64,000 nucleotides of DNA, from NCBI GenBank assembly GCA_030268105.1, contig BSDZ01000017.1:1-64000 (forward strand). Direction: 5' to 3'. This DNA is from Volvox africanus. Taxonomy: Eukaryota > Chlorophyta > Chlorophyceae > Chlamydomonadales > Volvocaceae. Made by a program: the position numbers and the translations under genes. Position 1 is the stretch's first letter. Every line of letters begins with the position of its first letter. Shown here one piece after another: positions 11,281 to 21,474 of this stretch. The notes below the pieces were generated by a model. It worked only from the letters and a program-made list of their open reading frames with translations. It was not told the origin of the DNA and searched no databases.

Positions 11281-11743
11281 ATGTCGTGTGAGCAGTATCA
11301 TCAGGTTGCGGAAGGGAATGAGCGGACTAGTATCAGTATTCTCGATGGGGAACCTGTGGTTGCACCGAACATTACTAATTTACATATTCCCCAAGATGAT
11401 GCTCCCCAGTCGAACTACCGTGACCCAGTTCAGGATCCTCCTGAGACACCAGATTCTATTGGACTCAACGAGGCAGAGCAAAATCCAGCGATGGTGTCGC
11501 TACAGGAACTTATGAATGAAGGCAGAGTCCCCGGGTTCGTAGTACCAACACCTCAACTCCATATTCACTACGACACAGAACCTAAGATTATCACAAGTGC
11601 CACCCGCTCTTATATCCGTGACGTTAAGAGGTATTTGAAATTGGTAAAGGGTGGTGACCGTGATGAGGTGAAATGCTTATTCATCGGGGCCACACTAGGC
11701 AGTGTCGCGAAGGAATGGTATGATCATTGGACTACCGTGCAGG
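11281..11743 (+). pseudogene. gag: F2 gag, N-terminal part (C2)
   Basis: The ORF starts MSCEQYHQVAEGNERTS and reads through TRSYIRDVKRYLKLV and GSVAKEWYDHWTTVQ, which match F1 TRAYVRDAKKYLQAV and GAAKDWYRNW positionally. It stops at 11743 because element B is inserted; any downstream residues come from the LTR. The next gag segment is at 18206. Confidence 0.85.
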
Positions 11744-12576
11744 TGTTGTACCTCTCCTTCGTGTTTGCTCATCAGTATCTGCACGTCTGAAGGCTTGCGA
11801 CACCAATGCGCGAGCACTTGCAAGTACAGCAAGACAAGCGCGAGCAAACAAAGACAGCGGAAGACTTCAAACAAGAAGAGATATAACTTACAGTCTTACA
11901 GATCGAAGCAGTGCAATGGACGTAATCGCCGTCAGCGCCGGAAGCAAGCAATCATCACGCGGCGGTGAATAGCGAAGTTTAGGCTTAGCTCGGGCTAAGT
12001 AGAATAGCGTATAGCAATGATAATGTAGAACACACGAGTGTTCTCCAGTGTCGAATATCTTATCTTGCTTAGCCGTCCTCGCATCTGTTATACTCATAGC
12101 ATCGCGATGCCGTACGATTCACACTAGGAGGCCGATCCTAAGTGTGACAACCCTATTGCGTATAGGCGATGTCCATGTATAACAACGTATAAGCCTTTCC
12201 GGCATTCACATGATGCAAGGGTCCGAATAACGATATTCGGTTGCAAGGCATGCATCACGATGAGTGCGGCGCTCTCAACGTGTGCTGTAATGAAGTAATA
12301 TTATATCAGATAATATTACTTATCGTTTCATAGCACGAGCATAATGCGCACTTCAACGATTCTGTATTTTATGCATGCTAGGTGGATTTGCCATGATGCG
12401 ATGTCGCGATGGATAATGATAACATGCTAAATGCATATATAAATGTATGCGAATACATTTATATCATGCAGGTTCATTCATATGCAATGATCATTCATGC
12501 GTTCATCAAGATAGCACTTCGCCTCGTAGGGTCGCATCGACCTACGCATCGGCAGGAAACAAACCGTAGCACAACA
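11744..12576 (-). repeat. Element B 3' LTR
   Basis: 833 bp with ends TGTTGT/ACAACA. The polypurine tract adjoins at 12577-12592. Here the hairpin arms read CCGAATA/TATTCGG (12223-12240), where A and D have CCGGATA/TATCCGG. Confidence 0.95.
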
Positions 12577-12635
12577 ATTATCCCCCCTCCCGTATGCAGC
12601 GTCCTCGCTGCTTCATACAGCATCGACTGCAAGGG

Positions 12636-15082
12636 TCATTGGGCTTGCGTGGCACGTTTGCGGGCTTCTTCAAGCAGGGGCTTCATGTCCTGCGAGAAGT
12701 TGCGTGCCGGTTCCCATGAGTTGTGCTCGCTGGTATACCCTGTCCACTTGACCAAGTACTTGTGTACTGTCCGCTTATGTTGGTGTCGGCCCACACGACG
12801 CGCACGATAATCTAACACCCGCTCCACATCGTAAAACTTCTGTTTACCAGTGATCCAGGTCTCGGGAACTGGTTCTATTGCTGCGGGGGCGTTAGCAGGC
12901 TCAGGGACGGGTTCCGTACCACGATAAGGACAGACAAGCGATACATGAAACGTGGGGTGAATGGTCATATCAGCGGGCAATGCAAGCTCCACAGCCACAT
13001 TCCCAACCATGCGCATAACAGGATACGGACCAATCCAGCGGGGTAAGAGTTTTCGGGATCCGTCGGCCAAGGAACGCAAGTTCTTGGTGCTTAGCAACAC
13101 AAGTTGCCCTTCTGAAAACGTCACATCCTGCTTGGATTTGTTGTAGTATTCCGTCGTTCGTTGCTGCGCCGTGTCCAAACACGACTTCACGTCTGTGATT
13201 CGGGACATAAAAGACTTGGCAAAAAGTTTAGCAGCAGGCACGTTCACTTCCAACTCACGCCACACGGGTAGCGCGGGATGAAACCCGTAGTTAAGAAAGA
13301 ACGGACTTTTGCCTGTTGAGTGGTTCACAGCGTTGTTAAGCGTGAATTCTGCCGCAGTCAAATACGTATCCCAAACGAGTGGTGTGCGACCAGCATAATT
13401 GCGCAACATATCACCCAATGTGCGATTCGTGCGTTCGGTTTGACCATCAGTCTGCGGGTGGTACGCTGTGCTCAGGTTGACACGCATGCCAACTAGCTTG
13501 CAGAGCGCTTCCCAAAACTTAGACGTGAACTGCCCACCGCGGTCTGAGATCACATTTTTGGGAACCCCATGTAACCGAACCACATTGTCGAAAAACAAGC
13601 GTGCGGTTTGTTCAGCCGTGCAGGACGATGTGCATGGTGCTAGATGAACCATCTTAGTCAGGCGATCGACCATTACGAACACCGCATCATATCCCCCCTC
13701 AGTTTTGGGCAGCGCGACTACGAAGTCCATGGAAACACTTTCCCAAGGCGCATCCGGGACAGGCAACGGTTGCAACAACCCATGACCCTTACCGGACAAA
13801 GCCTTATTGCGCTGGCACAGACTGCATGTCTGGACGAAGTTCGCCGCATCGTTAGCCAAACGAGGCCACCAAAAGGAACGTTGCACCAACTCGACCAACC
13901 GCTTGCTACCAGGGTGTCCTGCTAACGGGTCCTCGTGGAACCGCGCAAGGATGTCGTAGCGTAGCGCGTCGTCGTTCGGAACGACGATTTGCGTAGCTGC
14001 ACCCTCCGTCCGTAGCCAAAGGCCATTCTGCTTGCGAAGATTTTCTACATTAGCCGGCTCCGAGAACCAGGCATCTGCGTTGTAGGCCACCTTCAACTGC
14101 TCCGCGAGGTCTGTCGCGATCGGCACCTCCTCGTTATGAGGTCGCAAGACGGGCGCTGCTAACATTGCAGCGTGTAGTGACGGATGTCGACTGAGAGCAT
14201 CGGCAATATTCAATTTACCAGAAATGTACTCCCAGGTGCAGTCGAACCTAGCTAGGTATTCCATCCACCTAGCCTGACGGCGGTTCAACGTCGGAACGCT
14301 TTGCAAAAACGTTAGGGGCTTGTGGTCAGTCTTTAAAGTAAATGGGCGTCCCTCGAGGTAACAGCGCCATTCCTTTAAAGCATGCAGCACTGCCAGAAGC
14401 TCCTGTTACCCGGTGGTGTAGCGAATCTCCGCACCAGAAAACTTCTTACTCGTGAAGGCAATCGGTCGCCCTTCCTGTAACAATACAGCGCCGCTTCCAA
14501 ATATTGAGGCATCAGACACTACCTCAACACGAAACGGCAACGAGTAATCGGGGAATGCAAGGGTGACATCTTCGGCAATGGTTCACTTGAGCTCTTTGAA
14601 TGCCCGCTGGCATTGCGACGTCCACGACTCGAGCGAAACGAAAACGCCTTTGTGAGTTAAGTTAGTAAGCGGGGCCGCAATGATGGAATATTTTTCAATG
14701 AACTTTCGGAAATAATTGGTCAAGCCAAGGAACTTACGCAGCTCCGTGAGGTTCTGAGGTGCGGGCCAATCGCGAACCACGGCGACCTTCCGCGGGTCCA
14801 TCTTCACACCAGTGGCCGACACAATATGGCCCAAATATTCCTCCTGAGGCTGCGCCCAAAAGCATTTGGCGCGTTTAGCAAACAATTGCTCCCGCCTCAT
14901 AACGTCGAGCACGAGCCGAAGATGCTCCAGGTGCTCCTCGCGCGTCTTAGAATATACCAAGATGTCATCCAGGTAGCAAACAACGAACCTGTCGATAAAC
15001 GGCCTAAACATGCGGTCCATGACCGCCTGAAACGTTGCAGGGGCATTCGTCAACCCAAACGATAGGACCGTATACTCATATA
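12636..15082 (-). pseudogene. pol: Element B pol, C-terminal part (RT from mid-domain, RNase H, IN, chromodomain)
   Basis: The reading frame begins just after the deletion, within RT ([23 protein letters not shown]). It then passes RNase H (VVSDAS), integrase HHCC and DDE motifs, and a chromodomain ending near 12639. It is interrupted by TGA at 14583-14585 (shared with A) and TAA at 14406-14408 (shared with E). After the deletion this part lies in a different frame from the pol N-terminus, so no continuous Pol can be made from B. Confidence 0.9.
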
Positions 15083-15670
15083 TACACGGTTATCTACGAG
15101 CGACTGCCCAGCAGATAACGTTAGTGCACTTAGGGCGGGTCCGTAACCTACGGCACCCCCGTCAGGAGCTTCGTACAAAACGTCAACCGAGTAGGGTGTG
15201 CCTGGCCACGGAGCCAGCGTACCCTCCCGATCCACACCATTAAACAAAATGGTGCCTGGCTCGAACCGGTGGACACGCCGCATACCCCTTAACGATGCCT
15301 CTGCCTTGTGCCAACAGAAAGCGGGGAGTAATACACATGCGGCGGTGCCTGGATATTGACGCCTACATCTCCTATAAACGGCCAACTGTTCCGACATCTC
15401 ACGCAGAGATGAGGGGATGAACAAAACCACGTGCTTAGACAGATTGATAGACGACAGGGGACGGTGAGGTGTAAACAAATTACACAACGGATCGAAGCAG
15501 AGAAGTCCCGTGCGTCCGTCAAGCGTGATGCGTCGCGCAATGACTCGCTCGATGTGTCCAAGTACGCAAGGCAACAATGCCTTCACGGCTGGCCATAAGG
15601 ATGACCACCGACCACGTGTGAGTTCAGAAATCCCGGGCGGTGCCCCCTCCACAGGAACCCGGGCAAGCCC
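15083..15670 (-). pseudogene. pol: Element B pol N-terminal domain, cut by the shared deletion
   Basis: In the same frame as gag after the UAG (15671-15673), this encodes the pre-protease domain with [30 protein letters not shown] and [12 protein letters not shown]. It ends at DNRV, where sequence jumps to mid-RT with a 5-nt filler. Compared with D, about 1,032 bp are missing, including the protease Asp and the first part of RT. The putative readthrough stem is present (15632-15637 with 15658-15663, 20-nt loop). Confidence 0.88.
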
Positions 15671-16906
15671 CTATTTCGGCTGAGGTACAAACGGCGGCAG
15701 TAACGGGCAATCCTTCGTAGGATGACTCTCCGCGCACCGTAGACAAGCATTGGCCGCTTTCCGACGTTCGAACTCGGAACGATTGCAATTCCATTTTAGC
15801 ATAAACGAGTCATCCGTGCGAGTCCGCTTCGCATTGGGGTCAGAGCGCTGTGCGGCTGCCGACGACGGCGCACCACCACGCTTCCTGCTCTTAGCCGGGT
15901 CCGAGCTCGGACCTGCTCCTCCTGACCCGCGGACACCCGAGCTAGCGCCCCCGCGCGCCTGGCGTTGCCGGTTGCTGCGTCGCGTCGCGGCAGTAGGTGT
16001 GGGGCGGGTCACTCCGAGTTCCTGGTCGAGAGCTACAGCTTCCCCGAGCGGATCCTGCACTTGCACGGCATTTGCACGAGGGACAGACTTGACTTCTTCC
16101 TCACCGGCAAGGAGTCGTATCTCCGTTCCCTTAGCAAAAGTGACCAAGGCATCATACGACTTGATTGGCACCCCAGCCAAGTCAGTAGCGCACCATTTAG
16201 CCAAAAGTTTCGTCAGGCCTCGCTTAAACCAAAAGACACGCTCGGTTTCGGTGAGATCAGCAATGGGGGTCACTAGTGCTTCGAAGCGTGACTGGTACGC
16301 AGGTACATTTTCACCCCGACGCATGTGGTAGCTACCGGCTGCCAAAACCTTACGAGCCTCCACATCACGTGCTTGAACCTCAGTAGCGAACCGTGCAAGC
16401 AAAGCGGCGATCATCTCATCAAAAGTATAGTCGCCCCGGGCGGTGGTCCATTCACGATACCAGTCCTTCGCTGAGCCCTCGAGGGTGTTACCAACGAAGA
16501 GACACCTGATACCATCATTATCGCCACCATGAACAGCCTGGAGATACTTTTTAGCGTCACGCACGTATGCACGAGTTGCATCGGCTATGCTATGTCCTGA
16601 TGTCTTTTCAGTTAGCGAGATATTGAGCCTAGGAACGGGAATTGACAATCTCATCACCTCAGGGATGTCATCATGCCCTCGAGCTTGAGGTAATGTCAGA
16701 ACCCTTGGTCCAGCAGTGTTGTCCATATTGGTGTTAACTGCTGAATGTGGCACAATTAAGTGAGCAGGGGTCTGAAGGACAAGGGGATCTTGAGTAGCTC
16801 GCGTGCCAACAGTCTCAAGACCCCTATCCGGAGCTCTAGCAGCCACAACAAAATCGGGTTGGCTAGCTAGGCTAGTGTGCGGCGTATCGTCGTGTTCCGC
16901 GGACAT
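15671..16906 (-). CDS. gag: Element B Gag, 411 aa, intact
   Basis: The length and start match A and D. The capsid-type domain contains SAKDWYREW and VPAYQSRFEAL, then a basic tail, and the CX2CX3HX4C knuckle reads CLRCAESHPTKDC. That gag stays open while pol is destroyed fits a copy whose transcript may still be packaged. This is inference, since chance survival is also possible. Confidence 0.9.
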   Translation of the reverse strand: MSAEHDDTPHTSLASQPDFVVAARAPDRGLETVGTRATQDPLVLQTPAHLIVPHSAVNTNMDNTAGPRVLTLPQARGHDDIPEVMRLSIPVPRLNISLTEKTSGHSIADATRAYVRDAKKYLQAVHGGDNDGIRCLFVGNTLEGSAKDWYREWTTARGDYTFDEMIAALLARFATEVQARDVEARKVLAAGSYHMRRGENVPAYQSRFEALVTPIADLTETERVFWFKRGLTKLLAKWCATDLAGVPIKSYDALVTFAKGTEIRLLAGEEEVKSVPRANAVQVQDPLGEAVALDQELGVTRPTPTAATRRSNRQRQARGGASSGVRGSGGAGPSSDPAKSRKRGGAPSSAAAQRSDPNAKRTRTDDSFMLKWNCNRSEFERRKAANACLRCAESHPTKDCPLLPPFVPQPK

Positions 16907-17372
16907 GGAGCACGAAGCGATACCCTAGGTTTGCGTAATAGAAGCCGACTTCTATCGCAAAGGCAAGAGTACAAAGCGATTCGGTGAGCCTACCGACAGT
17001 ACTCTTGAGAAGATTCAGTAAACTCAGCAAGTACTTGCCCAGCTGAGTCCTGATCTCCGTAGTTTGGGCAATGAGAGTCGCCAAATGGTCCGGACGAAAG
17101 CCGGTCTCAGTCGCCGCGGCAAGCAATGCCCGTGCACTGAGATTACCTGCGACTCAGAGCGTACACTTACACAACAAGTGCAGCAATCTAAGCAAAAGCA
17201 ATTAAACAATTACAAACCGGAAGCGGCGGCGTCCAAAACGGCGCGGCCTAGGTCTTCGGCAAAAGTATCTGGCGGTCCTTGTGGTTCGTCGCTGGAACTC
17301 GCCATAGAAAGAACCTACTTCCGATTAGACAAGGAGAGACAGTTAGGCAACGAACCTGTCTCGATACTAATT
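16907..17372 (-). other. Element B leader and primer-binding site
   Basis: It contains the same two short ORFs as A (84 codons at 16872-17126, and a 31-codon ORF nearer the LTR). The primer site beside the LTR is altered: ATACTA replaces ATACCA on the plus strand at the edge, which removes the expected TGG start. Confidence 0.6.
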
Positions 17373-18205
17373 TGTTGTACCTCTCCTTCGTGTTTGCTCA
17401 TCAGTATCTGCGCGTCTGAAGGCTTTCGACACCAATGCGCGAGCACTTGCAAGTACAGCAAGGCAAGCGCGAGCAAACAAAGACAGCGGAAGACTTCAAA
17501 CAAGAAGAGATATAACTTACAGTCTTACAGATCGGAACGATGCAATGGACGAAATCGCCGTCAGCGCCGGAAGCAAGCAATCATCACACGGCGGTGATTA
17601 GCGAAGTTCAGGCTTAGCTCGGGCTAAGTAGAATAGCGTATAGCAATAGTAATATAGAACACACGAGTGTTCTCCGGTATCGAATGTCTAGTCTTGCTTA
17701 GCCGTCCTCGCATCTGTTATACTCGTAGCATCACGATGCCGTACGATTCACACTAGGAGGCCGATCCTAAGTGTGACAACCCTATTGCGTATAGGCGATG
17801 TCCATGTATAACAACGTATAAGCCTTTCCGGCATTCGCATGATGCAAGGGTCCGAAGAACGATATTCGGTTGCAAGGCATGCATCGCGACGAGTGCGGCA
17901 CTCTCAACGTGTGCTGTAATGAAGTAATATTATATCAGATAATATTACTTATCGTTTCATAGCACGAGCATAATGCGCACTTCAACGATTCTGTATTTTA
18001 TGCATGCTAGGTGGATTTGCCATGATGCGATGTCGCGATGGATAATGACAACATGCCAAATGCATATATAAATGTATGCGAATACATTTATATCATGCAG
18101 GTTCATTCATATGCAATGATCATTCATGCGTTCATCAAGATAGCACTTCACCTTGTAGGGTCGCATTGACCTACGCATCGGCGGGAAGTGAACCGTAGCA
18201 CACCA
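17373..18205 (-). repeat. Element B 5' LTR
   Basis: 833 bp, clearly paired with 11744-12576 but with scattered substitutions. It ends ACACCA and is followed directly by the GCAGG duplication. Confidence 0.93.
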
Positions 18206-18353
18206 GCAGGAACACTTTACGTTCGAAGAATTAACTAACGTGCTTCTCACTCATTTTGCTCCAGGAAATCAGTCGCAAGTGGCTGCCATGTATCGAGAAT
18301 TACACGCAGGCACTTATCGAATGCGACCTAACGAATCTGTGTAAGCCTACCAG
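18206..18353 (+). pseudogene. gag: F2 gag, middle fragment 1 (C2)
   Basis: It encodes HFTFEELTNVLLTHFAPGNQ, then MYRELHAGTYRMRPNESV and a stop (TAA near 18342), where element H has Glu in VEAYQ. It continues the fragment that ends at 11743. The last five bases (ACCAG) are the left target duplication of the tandem LTR that follows. Confidence 0.82.
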
Positions 18354-19976
18354 TGTTGTGCTACGGTTGGTTTCCCGCCGATGCGTAGGTTGATGTGATC
18401 CTACAAGGCGAAGTGCTATTGTGATGAACACATTGCATATGAATGAATCTGCATGATATAAATGTATTCGTGTACATTTATATATGCATTTGGCATGTTG
18501 TCATTATCCATCGTGACATCGCATCATGGCAAATCCGCCTAGCATGCATGAAATACCGAATCATTGAAGTGTGCATTATGCTCTTGCTATGAAACGATAA
18601 GTAATATTATCTGATATAATATTACTTCATTACAGCACACGTTGAGAGCGCCGCACTCATCGCGACATGCCCTGCAACCGGATATCGTTATCCGGACCCT
18701 TGCATCATACAAATGCCGGAAAGGCTTATACGTTGTTATGCGTAGACATCGCCTATACGCAGTAGGATTGTCACATCTAGGATCGGCCTCCTAATGTGAA
18801 TCGTACGGCATTGTGATACTGCGAGTATAACAGATGCGAGGACGGCGAAGCAAGACTAGACATTCGATACCGGAGAACACTCGTGTGTTCTATATTACTA
18901 TTGCTATACACTATTCTACTTAGCCCGAGCTAAGCCTGAACTTCGCTAATCACCGCCGCGTGATGATTGCTTGCTTCCGGCGCTGACAGCGATTTCGTCC
19001 ATTGCATCGTTCCGATCTGTAAGACTGTAAGTTATATCTCTCTTCGTCTTGAAGTCTTCCGCTCTCTCTGTTTGCTCTCGCTTGCCTTGCTGTACTTGCA
19101 AGTGCTCGCGCATCGGTGTCGAAAGTCTCCAGACGTGCAGATTGTTGTGCTACGGTTCATTTCCCGCTGATACGTAGGTCGATGCAACCCTACAAGGCGA
19201 AGTGTTATCTTGATGAACGCATGAATGACTATTGCATATGAATGAACCTGCATGATATAGATGTATTCGCATACATTTATATATGCATTTGGCATGTTAT
19301 CATTAACCATCGCGACATCGCATCATGGCAAATGCGCCTAGCATGCATAAAATACCGAATCATTGAAGTGTGCATTATGCTCGTGCTATGAAACGATAAG
19401 TAATATTATCTGATATAATATTACTTCATTACAGCACACGTTGAGAGCGCCGCACTCGTCGCGACACATGCCCTGCAACCTGATATCGTTATTCGGACCC
19501 TTGCATCATGCGAATGCCGGAAAGGCTTATACGTTGTTATACATGGACATCGCCTATACGCAATAGGGTTGTCACACTTAGGATCGGCCTCCTAGTGTGA
19601 ATCGTACGGCATCGCGATACTGTGAGTATAACAGATGCGAGGACGGCTAAGCAAGACAAGACATTCGATACCGGAGAACACTCGTGTGTTCTATATTACT
19701 TTTGCTATACGCTAATCTACTTAGCCCGAGCTAAGCCTGAACTTCGCTAATCACCGCTGCGTGATGATTGCTTGCTTCCGGCGCTGACGGCGATTTCGTC
19801 CATTGCATCGTTCCGATCTGTAAGACTGTAAGTTATATCTCTCTTCGTCTTGAAGTCTTCCGCTGTCTCTGTTTGCTCTCGCTTGCCTTGCTGTACTTGC
19901 AAGTGCTCGCGCATCGGTGTCGAAAGTCTCCAGACGTGCAGATACTTATGAGCAAACGCGAACGAGAGGTACAACA
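18354..19976 (+). repeat. Tandem F1 LTRs, first one lacking its last ~44 bp
   Basis: The whole block is flanked by ACCAG (18349-18353 and 19977-19981). The first LTR runs 18354-19142 and stops within CGTGCAGAT. A second full LTR starts with TGTTGTGC at 19143 and ends ACAACA at 19976. No internal domain remains. An inserted solo LTR should be followed by the missing 44 bp, but that is absent, so recombination or deletion is implied. Confidence 0.9.
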
Positions 19977-20340
19977 ACCAGTTACATCTCGAAGACCTAA
20001 TAGCACCCATGATTGGCTTTTCAGAAGGAGACTACATTTATTGGTTTCAACAGGGCCTCTCGCTCCCGTTAGCCCGAGCAAGTACCGCAGCCCTGACACT
20101 GGAAGGGACAAGGTCCTACGCACGATGGGTTCAGATCGTCCGTAACGTTGAAGCTGGCCTTTGGATGGAACAAGAATGCACGGCATCCCTGGCACCGTTG
20201 TCAGTTAATACGACCCAAGATATTACTAACGAGACTGATCCAGCACCCGAGACCACTGGTATCCCTTTATCACCGGCTCCTATGCGTCATGGCAGAGTTC
20301 CTCTGGTTGATCATACTCACATTCCTGGAACCCAAGAACT
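19977..20340 (+). pseudogene. gag: F2 gag, middle fragment 2 (C2)
   Basis: This continues the gag reading with GLIAPM-type residues, then DYIYWFQQGLSLPLARAS and LEGTRSYARWVQIVRNVEA, followed by a Pro/Thr-rich linker ending IPGTQEL. Element E inserts after GAACT. The same sequence is recognisable in H at 58853-59419. Confidence 0.83.
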
Positions 20341-20367
20341 TGTTGTGCTACGGTTCATTTCCCGCCG

Positions 20368-20450
20368 TTGCGCCGGCGGGGCCGCGGCTCCGCGGGCCGG
20401 GCCCGCCCACCTGGGGGCCCACCGGGGGGCGCCGGCCCCTAGGTCTGTTG
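20368..20450. other. G+C-only tract 1 between E LTR and Copia pol
   Basis: Sequence shifts from the E LTR (CCCGCCG, where ATGCGTAGG is expected next) into almost pure G/C runs and then into Copia pol. Open frames through it are meaningless because stops cannot form. The Copia 5' LTR, gag, protease and integrase expected here are missing. It could be an assembly gap filled with a spurious consensus. Confidence 0.6.
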
Positions 20451-20613
20451 CCGGCCGGGTCCATGTGGCTGCCGCAACCAAAGTGTCCGAGCCCAACACT
20501 TATGCTGAAGCGGTGTCTGGGGCGCAGACCAGCGAGTGGAAAAGGGCTATGGATGACGAAATTAACTCTCAGTTGGCAAATGGAACCTGGACCTTAGAAA
20601 CACCCCCGCCAGG
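20451..20613 (+). pseudogene. pol: Copia copy 1 pol, start of RT (upstream of D)
   Basis: It encodes PNTYAEAVSG, EWKRAMDDEINSQLANGTW and TLETPPPG, the conserved entry to the Ty1/Copia reverse transcriptase. It is interrupted at 20613 by D, whose target duplication is CCAGG. The coding frame resumes at 28067 without loss. Confidence 0.88.
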
Positions 20614-21438
20614 TGTTGTACCTCTCGTTCGCGTTTGCTCATGAGTATCTGCACGTCTGGAGACTATCGACACCGATGCGCGAGCACTTGCAAGTACAGC
20701 AAGGCAAGCGAGAGCAAACAGAGACAGCGGAAGACTTCAAGACGAAGAGAGATATAACTTACGGTCTTACAGGTCGGAATGATGCAATGGAAGAAATCGC
20801 CGTCAGCGCCGGAAGCAAGCAATCATCACGCAGCGGTGATTAGCGAAGTTCAGGCTTTAGCTCGGGCTAAGTAGAATATCGTATAGCAATAGTAATGTAG
20901 AGCACACAAGTGTTCTCCGGTATCGAATGTCTTGTCTAGCTTAGCCGTCCTCGCATCTGTTATACTCGCAGCATCGCAGTGCCGTACGATTCACATCAGG
21001 AGGCCGATCCTAGATGTGACAACCCTCCTGCGTCTAGGCGATGTTTACGTATAACAACGTATAAGCCTCTCCGGCATTCGCATGATGCAAGGGTCCGGAT
21101 AACGATATCCGGTTGCAGGGCATGCATCGCGACGAGTGCGGCGCTCTCAACGTGTGCTTTAATGAAGTAATATTATATCAGATAATATTACTTATCGTTT
21201 CGTAGCACGAGCATAATGCGCACTTCAATGCTTCGGTTATTCATGCATGCTAGGCGGATTTGCCATGATGCGATGTCGCGATGGATAATGACAACATGCC
21301 AGATGCATATATAAATGTATGCGAATACATTTATATCATGCAGATTCATTCATATGTAATGCGTTCATCACAAAAGCACTTCGACTCATAGGATCCCGTC
21401 GACCTACGCGTCGACGGGAAATGAACCGTAGCACAACA
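20614..21438 (-). repeat. Element D 3' LTR
   Basis: 825 bp with TGTTGT/ACAACA ends. It differs from the 5' LTR in CGCAGCGG against CGCGGCGG and CCCTCCTG against CCCTACTG. The polypurine tract is at 21439-21455. Confidence 0.95.
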
Positions 21439-21474
21439 ATTATCCCCCCTCCCGTATGCAGCGTCCTCGCTGCA

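Larger units (their letters stand above)
11744..18205 (-). mobile_element. Element B: F1 Gypsy, internally deleted, non-autonomous
   Basis: LTRs of 833 bp (11744-12576 and 17373-18205) lie inside target duplication GCAGG (11739-11743 and 18206-18210). The right LTR ends ACACCA instead of ACAACA. The LTRs differ at several positions, so B is older than A and D. Gag is intact, but pol carries a ~1-kb deletion at about 15080, a TAA at 14406-14408 and a TGA at 14583-14585. The deletion junction and the TAA are shared with element E. Confidence 0.95.
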
